From the NCBI RefSeq assembly GCF_014202335.1, contig NZ_JACHGP010000011.1, positions 124,001 through 188,000 of the forward strand: 64,000 nt of DNA, read 5' to 3'. Positions 51,329 to 59,555 of this stretch are shown piece by piece. The first letter of the stretch is position 1. The number at the start of each line of letters is the position of its first letter. The notes beneath the pieces are model-generated. The model saw only the letters and a program-made list of their open reading frames with translations. It did no database searches and was not told the origin of the DNA. The position numbers and the translations under genes are program-made. This stretch comes from Mycobacterium sp. AZCC_0083 (GTDB lineage: Bacteria; Actinomycetota; Actinomycetes; Mycobacteriales; Mycobacteriaceae).

Positions 51329-52207
51329 TCAGAAGGTCCGCGGCGACGCGTGGGCGCGCTCGATGACCGGCAGTGTCATGGCGCCGATCCGGTCGATCGC
51401 GATCTCGAGCTTGTCGCCGGCGGTGATCGGCCCGACACCGGACGGCGTACCGGTGAGGACGACGTCGCCGGGCCGCAATGCCACGACCGAGGAGATGATC
51501 TCGATCGCATGCCAGACGTCGACGATCATCTGGCTGGTGTGGACCGATTGGCGTACCTCGCCGTTGACCGACAGGCGGCTGGTGAGATCGTGCGGGTCGC
51601 CCACCTCGTCGGCGGTCACCAGGTACGGGCCGATCGGCGTGAATGTCTGAAAGGACTTCCGCATGGAGCGGTCCTCCTGCCTGCCGTCCGGATCGATCCG
51701 CATCGTGGCGTCGACGGCACAGGTGTAGCCGAACACGACTCGCTCGGCCTCCGCGGCCGGAACCTCGAAGGCGTTTGCACCGATGACGACGGCCAGCTCG
51801 CATTCGTGGTCGAAGCGGCGCCGCGACCCGTGCGGCAGCGTGATCTCGTCGCCCGGTCCGGCCAGGCTGCCCGGTGCCTTCAGGAAGAAGCCCATCTCGT
51901 TGGCGGTGCGCTTGCCGCTGACGGTCATCGCGCCGATCTCGCCTAGGTGCTCCCGGTAGTTTCCTGGCAGCGCGAACACGTGCCGCGGCGAGGGGGAGCA
52001 CTCTCGAAGCCGCACATCCGCCAGCGGGGAACGGGCGCCGTGGCAGGAGGCGACAGGATCCTCGAGATCACTCCAGTGCTCGATCAGCCAGTTCATGCGC
52101 TCGCGGGGAACGAGGTCCAGTTCGGCGGGAAGAGCGCCCGTCACGTCGCGGACCGAGTCGTTTTCCACGACGCCGACGCGATAGTCTTCGTAGACAGCGA
52201 GTTTCAT
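51329..52207 (-). CDS. FAH-family hydrolase (acylpyruvase type)
   Basis: A 292-residue protein of the fumarylacetoacetate hydrolase family. The catalytic domain (residues 95-290) has the metal-site segments FDHECELAVVIG, VFGYTCAVDATMRIDP and the late VVLTGTPSGVGPITAGD. In the gentisate pathway such enzymes split maleyl- or fumarylpyruvate to pyruvate and maleate/fumarate. The ATG at 52207 overlaps the dioxygenase stop (ATGA), indicating tight coupling, and the PrpF gene follows 23 bases later. Confidence 0.92.
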   Translation of the reverse strand: MKLAVYEDYRVGVVENDSVRDVTGALPAELDLVPRERMNWLIEHWSDLEDPVASCHGARSPLADVRLRECSPSPRHVFALPGNYREHLGEIGAMTVSGKRTANEMGFFLKAPGSLAGPGDEITLPHGSRRRFDHECELAVVIGANAFEVPAAEAERVVFGYTCAVDATMRIDPDGRQEDRSMRKSFQTFTPIGPYLVTADEVGDPHDLTSRLSVNGEVRQSVHTSQMIVDVWHAIEIISSVVALRPGDVVLTGTPSGVGPITAGDKLEIAIDRIGAMTLPVIERAHASPRTF

Positions 52208-53271
52208 GCGTTGCCGTTCTCTTCGCGGTACAGCCCCAGCTTGTCGAGCGCGGGGATGTCGTCGACACGGAACAGCGAAGCTTCGCTGTCGTAGGGGTTT
52301 TCGTGGTGGTGTCGCGCCCACGGAGGCACGCTGAAGAAGTCGCCCGCGGTCCATTCGAATTGCTCGCCGTCGACGACGGTGACACCGGAGCCGGCGATCA
52401 CCCAGTACACCTTGCTGCCGGTGTGCCGCTGCCGCGCTCCACGGAAGCCTGGGCGCAGGATCTGCCGCTTGGCACCCAGAGACACCAATGCTGGCCCGCC
52501 CGTGGTCGGATTCACGTACTCGGTGAGCACGTCATCGACAGGGTCGGCGGGCAGCCCCTTCGCCAGCTCCAAGGCCTCGAGCGCCCGGGCCTGCGGATAG
52601 GCGAGCAGCGGGTTCACCGGTTGTGGCGGGAGTTGCCGCCCCGCGCGCAGCAGACCGCTGCCGAAGGCACGGAACGACGGGTCGGGCACCGGCAGCGTGT
52701 CCTGGACGTCGCGGTCGTAGAGTTCGAAGAACGTCGCGTGCAGGGACCGGACCAGGGAAATGTCCAGTACGTCGATCCAGATCATCGGCTCGTCGCCGCG
52801 ATGCACGTGGTCGTGCCACGTCCAGCCGGGGGTCAGGACGAGGTCACCCGCATTCATCTCGTAGGTCTCGCCGTCGACGGTGGTCCAGCAGCCGCTGCCG
52901 CGCATGATGAAGCGGAACGCCGTCGCAGTGTGACGGTGCGCCGTCGCGACCTCGCCGGGCTGGATGTACTGGATCGAGACCCAGAACGTGGGTGTGGTGC
53001 CGAACTCGAGTCCCGGGTTGGCGAGTTTGAGGGTGCGCCGCCCGCCGCCCTTCTCGAGAGCGAGGTGCTGGTCGAGTTCGTCGACGACGGTTTCCAGGTC
53101 GCTCCAGCGCCAGTGCACCGGGCGCATGGGGGAGGACGGCGTCGAGGTGAACAACGGGCGGTCGGCTGGGGTCTGGATGCGAACGTTCAGTGCTGACAGC
53201 GCCTCAAAGTAAGCCGGATCGGGCTCGGGGCCGTCGGCGACGGATGCGTTGGCACCGGCTTGTTGCGTCAC
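52204..53271 (-). CDS. Gentisate 1,2-dioxygenase-like ring-cleavage enzyme
   Basis: A 355-residue double-cupin dioxygenase. The first cupin has the iron ligands in ATAHRHTATAFRFIM and the matching GDLVLTPGWTWHDHVH; the second cupin, near residues 275-345, has GSKVYWVIAGSGVTV and FSVPPWARHHHENP. This fits the gentisate/salicylate/1-hydroxy-2-naphthoate dioxygenase family; I cannot tell which substrate. It is first in the four-gene operon that continues with the FAH hydrolase, PrpF and the ferredoxin reductase. Two -35/-10 candidates and a TGGTTGGACCA-like box lie upstream. Confidence 0.88.
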   Translation of the reverse strand: MTQQAGANASVADGPEPDPAYFEALSALNVRIQTPADRPLFTSTPSSPMRPVHWRWSDLETVVDELDQHLALEKGGGRRTLKLANPGLEFGTTPTFWVSIQYIQPGEVATAHRHTATAFRFIMRGSGCWTTVDGETYEMNAGDLVLTPGWTWHDHVHRGDEPMIWIDVLDISLVRSLHATFFELYDRDVQDTLPVPDPSFRAFGSGLLRAGRQLPPQPVNPLLAYPQARALEALELAKGLPADPVDDVLTEYVNPTTGGPALVSLGAKRQILRPGFRGARQRHTGSKVYWVIAGSGVTVVDGEQFEWTAGDFFSVPPWARHHHENPYDSEASLFRVDDIPALDKLGLYREENGNA

Positions 53272-53285
53272 GCCCTACTGCCAAA

Positions 53286-53296
53286 AGGTTGGGCCA
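53286..53296. promoter_or_regulatory. FadR-like box upstream of the dioxygenase operon
   Basis: AGGTTGGGCCA is a two-mismatch variant of TGGTTGGACCA. It lies at the predicted transcription start of the minus-strand operon, 15-25 bases before its ATG. Confidence 0.5.
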
Positions 53297-53303
53297 TAGG
53301 GAT

Positions 53304-53332
53304 TTTCTACGCTGCGCAACGTCCACTGTCAA
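53304..53332 (-). promoter_or_regulatory. Candidate promoter of the dioxygenase operon
   Basis: On the minus strand TTGACA (53327-53332) and TAGAAA (53304-53309) are 17 bases apart, with the start point expected near 53297, next to the FadR-like box. Confidence 0.45.
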
Positions 53333-53345
53333 ACAGCTTGCGCTA

Positions 53346-53374
53346 TTGACAGGTCATTGGTTGGACCATATTGT
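53346..53374 (+). promoter_or_regulatory. Promoter with an operator in its spacer, upstream of the FAD hydroxylase
   Basis: TTGACA (53346-53351) and TATTGT (53369-53374) are separated by 17 bases. A perfect TGGTTGGACCA box fills the spacer, immediately before the -10. Confidence 0.65.
53358..53368. promoter_or_regulatory. FadR-like TGGTTGGACCA box in the FAD hydroxylase promoter
   Basis: TGGT-TGG-ACCA is an exact match to the FadR half-site pattern TGGT-N3-ACCA, and it lies between the -35 and -10 of the plus-strand promoter. Confidence 0.6.
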
Positions 53375-53483
53375 CGAACTCCATTGCGGCCGAGCGTCAG
53401 CGCGTGGTTCGCAAACCCCCGTTCGACGATGCAGAAGCTCGCTACAGCTCCAGTCATAGCGAGGATTCAAGTGAGGTGAGGTC

Positions 53484-55148
53484 ATGACTGACAAAGCCGT
53501 CGAGGTCCCTGTCCTGATCGCCGGGGCAGGCCCGGTCGGGCTCGCCCTGGCCGGGGATCTCGGGTGGCGGCGAGTGCCGTCCTTGCTCGTGGAGAAGCGG
53601 TCCGGGCGCATCGCCCAGCCCAAGATGGACATGGTCGGTGTTCGCACCATGGAGTTCTGCCGGCGCTGGGGAATCGTCGACTGGGTCGAATCCGCCGGTT
53701 ACAACCGTGCCTACCCACAGGATTGCGCGTGGATGACCAGCCTCAACGGCTACGAGTTCGGCCGAGAGCCGTTCCCAGCGCCGCAGGACGAGGCGCTGCC
53801 GCCGCAGAGTCCGCAGAAGCGTGAGCGCTGTCCGCAGAACTACTTCGATCCGGTGCTCACCCGCTTCGCACGGCGGAGCGGGCTGGCCGAGATCCGCTAC
53901 CGCACCGAGCTGGAGTCCTTCGAGGACGCCGGTGACAAGGTCGTCGCGCACCTGCGCTCGACCGAGACCGGCGACGTGACGACCGTCGAGGCCCAGTACC
54001 TCGTCGGCTGCGACGGAAGTGACAGCTTGGTTCGCACTTCGCTCGGCATCGAGATGTCGGGTAAAGGGGTGCTCAGCTACACCACCAACGCGATCTTCCG
54101 CTACGACGGCCTCGAGCGACTGCACCGTCTCTCGCCCGCATACCGCTACATCTTCATTGGTCCCGAAGGCACGTGGGCAACGCTCGTCGCGATCAACGGC
54201 CGTGATGAGTGGCGGTTCTCGTTGATCGGCGACAGCACCCAGAAGGAGCCGACCGAGGCGGACATCCACGCCGCGATCGTCCGAGCGGTGGGACGTGAGT
54301 TCGACTTCGAGATCCTGTCCATCCTGCCGTGGGTGCGTCGCCAGCTGGTGGCCGACCGCTACCGCGATGGCCGCGTGTTCATCGCAGGCGACGCGGCTCA
54401 CCTGGCCTCGCCGACCGGTGGTTTCGGCATGAACACTGGTGTCCTCGACGCGGTCAACCTATCGTGGAAGCTGGCCGCCGTCGTGCAAGGCTGGGGTGGC
54501 CAGACGCTGCTGGACAGCTACGAGATCGAGCAACGCCCCGTCGCGATCCGCAATGTGAACGAGGCGGGTGGGAACCTCGACCGCATGCTCTCTCCGGACA
54601 TCGCCACGCCAGATCCCCTGATCTTCAGCGGCGACGGTGCGGATGCCGAGTGCGCCCGTCGTGAGTACGGCGAGCACTACACCGAGACGATGAAGCGCGA
54701 GTGGTTCAGCATCGGCATCCACCTCGGCTATGTGTACGAGGGCTCGCCGATCGTCGTGCCGGATGGATCTGCGGCACCGGAGATCACGGTATCGACTTAC
54801 ATCCAGACGGCACGACCAGGCTCACGGGCGCCGCACGTCTGGCTGGGGGAGCAGTACAGCATTCTGGATGAGTATGGCTCCGAGTTCGTGCTAGTGAGCT
54901 TCGCTGGCGCCGCCGGCACGGACGGCTTCGTAGCGGCCGCAGACGAGGTCGGTATGCCGTTGCGGGTCCTGGAGGTGGACCACGCCGAGGCCGCGGCACT
55001 GTATGCCGCGGCTTATGTGCTCGTCCGTCCTGACGGTTCGGTCGCCTGGCGGGGCGACAGGTTGCCTGAGGATGCGCGCGCGGTGCTCCGCGTGGCCTGT
55101 GGCGCCACGAGCGACAGCGACGTGGCGCCTGCCGGGGTGGTGGCCTGA
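53484..55148 (+). CDS. FAD-dependent aromatic ring hydroxylase
   Basis: A 554-residue flavoprotein monooxygenase of the phenol-hydroxylase/PheA class. It has the N-terminal LIAGAGPVGLALAGDLGW motif, the mid YLVGCDGSDSLVRTSLG motif, the FAD motif FIAGDAAHLASPTGGFGMNTG and a C-terminal thioredoxin-like domain. Such enzymes introduce a hydroxyl group ortho or para to an existing one; here the product is probably the dihydroxylated ring opened by the dioxygenase. The start is preceded by GAGGTGAGG. It has its own strong promoter with an operator in the spacer, divergent from the dioxygenase operon. Confidence 0.9.
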   Translation: MTDKAVEVPVLIAGAGPVGLALAGDLGWRRVPSLLVEKRSGRIAQPKMDMVGVRTMEFCRRWGIVDWVESAGYNRAYPQDCAWMTSLNGYEFGREPFPAPQDEALPPQSPQKRERCPQNYFDPVLTRFARRSGLAEIRYRTELESFEDAGDKVVAHLRSTETGDVTTVEAQYLVGCDGSDSLVRTSLGIEMSGKGVLSYTTNAIFRYDGLERLHRLSPAYRYIFIGPEGTWATLVAINGRDEWRFSLIGDSTQKEPTEADIHAAIVRAVGREFDFEILSILPWVRRQLVADRYRDGRVFIAGDAAHLASPTGGFGMNTGVLDAVNLSWKLAAVVQGWGGQTLLDSYEIEQRPVAIRNVNEAGGNLDRMLSPDIATPDPLIFSGDGADAECARREYGEHYTETMKREWFSIGIHLGYVYEGSPIVVPDGSAAPEITVSTYIQTARPGSRAPHVWLGEQYSILDEYGSEFVLVSFAGAAGTDGFVAAADEVGMPLRVLEVDHAEAAALYAAAYVLVRPDGSVAWRGDRLPEDARAVLRVACGATSDSDVAPAGVVA

Positions 55149-55207
55149 GTGCCGTGCAAACACTCGTTGGTCCTGCCTTGAACTACGGACTTGACAACAA
55201 AAATCAT

Positions 55208-55218
55208 TGGTTGGACCA
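55208..55218. promoter_or_regulatory. FadR-like TGGTTGGACCA box upstream of the SDR gene
   Basis: An exact copy of TGGTTGGACCA, 30-40 bases upstream of the SDR start. TTGACA occurs at 55191-55196, but no well-spaced -10 is obvious, so this may be an internal promoter of the plus-strand operon. Confidence 0.55.
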
Positions 55219-55247
55219 TTAAAGAGCCTCCTTCGGAAGGAAGTTTC

Positions 55248-56036
55248 GTGCCTCATTCATTTCGTCCCGTCGACCGCGTGGTGGTGGTGACCGGCGCCGG
55301 CAGCGGCATAGGCCGCGCGCTTGCCGTCCACGCGGCGACCGAGGGCGCACGCGCGGTTGTCGTCGTCGACCGCGATGAGGACGACGCCCGAGCCACCGCC
55401 GAGCTGGTGGCTGCCGTCACCGAGCCCCGTGTGATCGGCATGGACGTCTCGGACGAGGCCGCGGTCGCCGCGGCCGTCGAACAGATCGAGCGCGAGATCG
55501 GGCCCATCGACCTGTGGTGCTCGAACGCCGGTGTGCACTGCGGTGCAGGGCTCGGTGCGGCGGCCGACTGGGATGTCTCGCTCGGCGTCCACGTTCGCGC
55601 GCACGTCCACGTGGCACGGCACGTCCTACCACGCATGGTCGAGCGCAGCCGTGGCTGGATTCTGGTGACGGCGTCGGCGGCAGGATTGCTCAGCGACGTC
55701 GAATCGGCGCCCTACGCAGTCACCAAGCACGCAGCCGTCGCACTCGCGGAATGGCTGTCGATCCGGCACGACGCCGACGGAATCGGCGTGTCCTGCCTCT
55801 GCCCCCAGGGCGTCCGGACCGCGATGAACAGCTCCCGCCGCGACGGCCGGACTGGGTCGGGGACGAACTACCTCGAGCCACGCGAGGTTGCCGCTGCGAC
55901 CTTCGCGGCGCTGGCCGAGGGGACCTTTCTGATTCTGCCGCACCCCGAGGTCGCGTCATACGAGCACCGGCGCACGGGCGACCGCGAACGCTGGCTGGCC
56001 GGTATGCGACGGCTGGCAGCCCGGGTGCCCACGTGA
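55248..56036 (+). CDS. Short-chain dehydrogenase/reductase
   Basis: A 262-residue NAD(P)-dependent SDR. It has the TGAGSGIGRALAVHAATEGA cofactor motif, CSNAGVHCG for the NAG segment, the catalytic Ser in VTASAAGLLS and YAVTKHAAVALAEW with the catalytic Tyr and Lys. GTG start at 55248 with AAGGAAG upstream. It probably oxidises an alcohol formed by the P450 or reduces a ketone in the same pathway. It shares a plus-strand operon with the P450, ferredoxin and CoA-transferase genes. Confidence 0.9.
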   Translation: MPHSFRPVDRVVVVTGAGSGIGRALAVHAATEGARAVVVVDRDEDDARATAELVAAVTEPRVIGMDVSDEAAVAAAVEQIEREIGPIDLWCSNAGVHCGAGLGAAADWDVSLGVHVRAHVHVARHVLPRMVERSRGWILVTASAAGLLSDVESAPYAVTKHAAVALAEWLSIRHDADGIGVSCLCPQGVRTAMNSSRRDGRTGSGTNYLEPREVAAATFAALAEGTFLILPHPEVASYEHRRTGDRERWLAGMRRLAARVPT

Positions 56037-56056
56037 CGAACCGAAATGGAGGATCG

Positions 56057-57253
56057 ATGACCGACGTCGAACTGCACTACCCGATGAGCCGGACCTGTCC
56101 GTTCGACCCGCCACCGGCGTACGCCGAGTTGCGTGAGGCCGATCCGTTCACTCGCGTCCGGCTCTGGGACGGCAGCACACCGTGGCTGCTCACGCGCTAC
56201 GACGACATGCGGGTGGCGCTATCACACCCGAAGTTCAGTGCTGAGCCGTTGCGCGAGGGATACCCGCACGTCTTCGAGGGACGGATGGTGGCCGACAAGG
56301 CCGACAAGTCCTTCCTGCGGCTGGACGCGCCCGAACACGACCGACTGCGCCGAATGGTCACGCGGGAGTTCACGGTCAAGCGGGTCGAGGCCCACCGCCC
56401 GTTCATCCAGGGCATCGTCGACAGGCTGATCGACCGAATGCTGGACGGACCGCGCCCGGTGGAGTTCGTGGAGGAATTCGCTCAGCCGTTGCCGACCGAG
56501 GTGATCACGCAAATGCTCGGTGTTCCGTACGAGGATCACGACGTCTTCCACCGGGCCACGCGAACGCAGTTCGGCTCGAACTCGACCCCCGAGGAGGTAC
56601 GCGCCTCGCTCTCGGAACTGATGGGCTATCTGGACGAGCTCATCTCCCGCAAGCAGCGCGAGCCGAAGGAGGACATCCTCAGCCGTCTCGTGGTGGAGCA
56701 GCTCGAGCCCGGTTACCTCGACCGCGGTGCGATGCTCAACATCACCCGCCTGCTGCTGAGTGCCGGACATCAGACGACGCAGAACATGACCGCCCTCGGC
56801 GTCCTCACCATGCTCCAGCACCCGGAGCAGCTCGAGGCGATCAGGCGGGACCCGGGTTTGATTCGCGGCGCGGTCGAGGAGCTGCTGCGCTATTCGAGCA
56901 TCCTGCACGTGGGCGCCCGCCGCGTCGCGCTCGAGGACATCGACGTCAACGGTCACCTCGTGCGGAAGGGCGAGGGCGTCATCTGCCCCATTCCCTCGGC
57001 CAACCGCGACGAGAACCTGTTCCCGGACCCCGACCGGTTCGACATCGAGCGAGACGCCGCTCCGCACGTGGCGTTCGGCTACGGCATCCACCAGTGCCTC
57101 GGCCAGGTGCTCGCCCGTGCCGAGCTGCAGATCGTGCTGCGGACCCTGTTCACCCGCATCCCCGGCCTGCGGCTCGCGGTTCCGTTCGAGGAGCTGCGTT
57201 TCCGCCACGACATGTTCGTCTACGGCGTCCACGAGCTTTCCCTCACGTGGTGA
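56057..57253 (+). CDS. Cytochrome P450
   Basis: A 398-residue cytosolic P450. I-helix motif SAGHQTTQN near residue 235, ExxR in AVEELLRYSS near residue 275, and the haem-thiolate segment FGYGIHQCLGQ with Cys347. The architecture and ferredoxin dependence are class I bacterial. It hydroxylates a small hydrophobic substrate. Its electron donors are the adjacent 3Fe-4S ferredoxin (57303) and, probably, the ferredoxin reductase at 48949. TGGAGG precedes the ATG. Confidence 0.95.
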   Translation: MTDVELHYPMSRTCPFDPPPAYAELREADPFTRVRLWDGSTPWLLTRYDDMRVALSHPKFSAEPLREGYPHVFEGRMVADKADKSFLRLDAPEHDRLRRMVTREFTVKRVEAHRPFIQGIVDRLIDRMLDGPRPVEFVEEFAQPLPTEVITQMLGVPYEDHDVFHRATRTQFGSNSTPEEVRASLSELMGYLDELISRKQREPKEDILSRLVVEQLEPGYLDRGAMLNITRLLLSAGHQTTQNMTALGVLTMLQHPEQLEAIRRDPGLIRGAVEELLRYSSILHVGARRVALEDIDVNGHLVRKGEGVICPIPSANRDENLFPDPDRFDIERDAAPHVAFGYGIHQCLGQVLARAELQIVLRTLFTRIPGLRLAVPFEELRFRHDMFVYGVHELSLTW

Positions 57254-57302
57254 GCCGGCCCGCCGGACCTCGCTCGCCATTCGATCCAGTCAGGAGACCA
57301 CA

Positions 57303-57500
57303 GTGCACGTGACCATCGACGACAAACGGTGCATCGCCGCCGGGCAGTGCGTGCTCAACGCGCCCGCGGTGTTCGACCAGCGTGAGGAGGACGGCATCGT
57401 CGAGTTGCTCGACGACGACCCGCCGCCGGCGCAGCACGAGGCCACTCGTCTCGCGGCCCGCCTGTGCCCGGCCGAAGTCATCACCCTCGGGGAGGACTGA
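57303..57500 (+). CDS. 3Fe-4S ferredoxin (P450 redox partner)
   Basis: A 65-residue ferredoxin: CIAAGQC near residues 10-16, with a third Cys in ARLCPAEVI, the three-Cys arrangement of the [3Fe-4S] ferredoxins that serve actinobacterial P450s. The GTG start at 57303 follows AGGAG. It lies 50 bases after the P450 gene and one base before the CoA-transferase start, so it is certainly co-transcribed with them. Confidence 0.93.
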   Translation: MHVTIDDKRCIAAGQCVLNAPAVFDQREEDGIVELLDDDPPPAQHEATRLAARLCPAEVITLGED

Positions 57501-58736
57501 GTGGCCACCGAAACCGCGCGCGCCCTCGATGGGGTGCGCGTGCTCGACCTCACGCAGTGGGAGGCCGGTTCCATGTGCGTGCAGTCACTGGCGTTCATGG
57601 GTGCGGACGTGATCAAGGTCGAGCGGCCCGGCGTCGGCGACTCGGCTCGCATCGCCTCGGTCGACAGCGCCGATGCCGACTCGCTCTTCTTTCTCGTCCT
57701 CAATTCCAACAAGCGTTCGGTCACCCTGAACCTGCACACCGAGCGGGGCCGCGAACTCCTGGCCCAGTTGGTCAAGCACGCCGACGTATTCGTGGAGAAC
57801 TTCGCGCCGGGAACGATCGAACGCCTCGGCTTCGGCTACGACCGCCTGCGCGAGCTGAACCCACGCGTCATCTTCGCCTCCGTCAAGGGATTCTCGAAGT
57901 TCAGCCCGTACCGCGACTTCAGGTCCTTCGACGCGATCGCGCAGTCGGTGGGCGGCGCGGTGGCGTTCACGGGCGAGCCGGGCGGGCCCCCACTCAAACC
58001 GGGTCCGACCTTCGCAGACACCGGCGCCGGGTTGCATTTGGCGGTGGGCGTGTGCGCGGCGCTCTACCAACGCGAGTTCACCGGTCAGGGCCAGCAGATC
58101 GAGGTGGCCATGCAGGACGCAGTCATGAACTTCTGCCGCATGACCTACGGTCGTCACCAGATGACCGGCCGACCGGCCGAGCGGGTGGGCAACGGCTCGC
58201 CCAGCAGCACCTCGGCCCCGTCCGGTCTGTACCCGTGCCTCGGAGGTGGTCCCAACGACTACGTGTTCATCTACACCGCTCGAGACGAGGTCAGCGGCAA
58301 CCAGCAGTGGCGGCGCCTGTTGGACACCATCGGGCGCGCCGACCTCGACGACGACCCTCGCTTCGTCACCCCGGAGGCGAGGTTCGGCCACCGGGACGAG
58401 GTCGACAGGATCCTGGGGGAGTGGACCGCGCTGCACGACAAGCGATTGGCGATGGAACTGCTGAACAAGGCAGGCGTCCCGGCAGGTGCGGTGTTCGACA
58501 GCGGTGACCTGATCAACGACGCGACCTTCTACGACAGCGGCATGCTCAATACCGTCGAGCACCCGGTCCGTGGACCCGTAGTCCTGCCGGGTTGGCCGGT
58601 GCGCATGAGCGCGTCTCCGAGTCCGGTCATCACCTCGCCGCCGCTGCTGGGCGAGCACACCGAGGCCGTACTGTGCGAGGTCCTCGGCATGACACCCGAA
58701 GCCGTTGCGCCACTGCGGAAAGACGGCACGGTCTAG
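57501..58736 (+). CDS. Class III CoA-transferase (CaiB/BaiF family)
   Basis: A 411-residue family III CoA-transferase. The N-terminal LDGVRVLDLTQWEAGSMCVQ and GADVIKVERPG segments are typical, and the catalytic Asp is in TFADTGAG (residue 173). It would activate a pathway carboxylic acid by moving CoA from succinyl-CoA or acetyl-CoA, so the cluster's later steps run as CoA thioesters. GTG start directly after the ferredoxin stop. It ends the plus-strand operon; the next gene converges. Confidence 0.92.
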   Translation: MATETARALDGVRVLDLTQWEAGSMCVQSLAFMGADVIKVERPGVGDSARIASVDSADADSLFFLVLNSNKRSVTLNLHTERGRELLAQLVKHADVFVENFAPGTIERLGFGYDRLRELNPRVIFASVKGFSKFSPYRDFRSFDAIAQSVGGAVAFTGEPGGPPLKPGPTFADTGAGLHLAVGVCAALYQREFTGQGQQIEVAMQDAVMNFCRMTYGRHQMTGRPAERVGNGSPSSTSAPSGLYPCLGGGPNDYVFIYTARDEVSGNQQWRRLLDTIGRADLDDDPRFVTPEARFGHRDEVDRILGEWTALHDKRLAMELLNKAGVPAGAVFDSGDLINDATFYDSGMLNTVEHPVRGPVVLPGWPVRMSASPSPVITSPPLLGEHTEAVLCEVLGMTPEAVAPLRKDGTV

Positions 58737-58760
58737 AGCGCACGGCGTGACCCGCGGCGC

Positions 58761-59555
58761 CTAAGGGGCGAGCCGGCTCATCAGAGTCAGGATCGCCTCG
58801 GTCACAGGTTCGGGTCGCTCGACGTTGATCAGATGCGCGCCGGGATCCAGGATCGTCACCGTCGCGCCGCGAATCGTCGCCGTGATTCGCTCCGAATGCT
58901 CAGGTGGTGTGCCCGGGTCCTGGCGTCCGACGACAACCGACGTTGGGACTTCGATGCGGTCGAGCTTCGGCAGCAGGTCCATCGCCGCGATCGCTTCGCA
59001 CCCACCGGCGAAGCCGTCGGCCGTGGTCTCGATGATCTGCCCGCGTACCCACTCGACGACATCGGGATGTTTCGCGGAGAACTCCGGACTCAACCAGCGG
59101 GGCAGGAAGGCGTCGGCGATCCTGCCGATGCTGCCGGCTTCTCGCACTTCGGCAGCACGTTCGCGCCACGCCTCGGCCGGTGTGAGCTCGGCCGAGGTCG
59201 CGCAGAGCACGAGGCCGGTGACCCGGGTCGGCGCGTGCTCGGCCAGCCACATCGCGACCATGCCGCCGAGCGAGAGCCCCACGTGGATCGCGTCGGCCAC
59301 TCCCAGCGAGTCCATCATGTCAATGACGTCGCCACCGAGATCGTCCAAGGTGTATGGACCCGCAACGCTGGCCGACTGCCCGTGACCACGGTAGTCATAG
59401 CGCACGACCCGTGCGCCAGCGGCGACGAGTGGTCCCGTTTGGGCATCCCACATCCGCAGTGCGCATCCAAGTGAGGTGTGCAGAACCACGGTGGGGCCGC
59501 CGTCCGGACCGTCGACTACGTGGTGCACCTGCACGGCTGCTACCGACCGGTCCAC
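58761..59555 (-). CDS. Alpha/beta hydrolase (enol-lactonase-like)
   Basis: A 264-residue alpha/beta hydrolase. Nucleophile elbow HVGLSLGG (Ser95), oxyanion region HTSLGCALRMWD, acid in VVVGRQDPGTPP and the catalytic His in DPGAHLINVERP. It resembles 3-oxoadipate enol-lactonase and related C-C or lactone hydrolases, so it could hydrolyse a lactone produced by the Baeyer-Villiger-type enzyme. Its start overlaps the end of the enoyl-CoA hydratase gene by sixteen bases, so the two are one operon. Confidence 0.9.
   Translation of the reverse strand: MDRSVAAVQVHHVVDGPDGGPTVVLHTSLGCALRMWDAQTGPLVAAGARVVRYDYRGHGQSASVAGPYTLDDLGGDVIDMMDSLGVADAIHVGLSLGGMVAMWLAEHAPTRVTGLVLCATSAELTPAEAWRERAAEVREAGSIGRIADAFLPRWLSPEFSAKHPDVVEWVRGQIIETTADGFAGGCEAIAAMDLLPKLDRIEVPTSVVVGRQDPGTPPEHSERITATIRGATVTILDPGAHLINVERPEPVTEAILTLMSRLAP

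Noticed and set aside
55191..55247. An N-terminal extension of the SDR reading frame
   Set aside because: The extension would start inside the TTGACA and operator region; the GTG at 55248 has a good ribosome site and begins at the conserved sequence.
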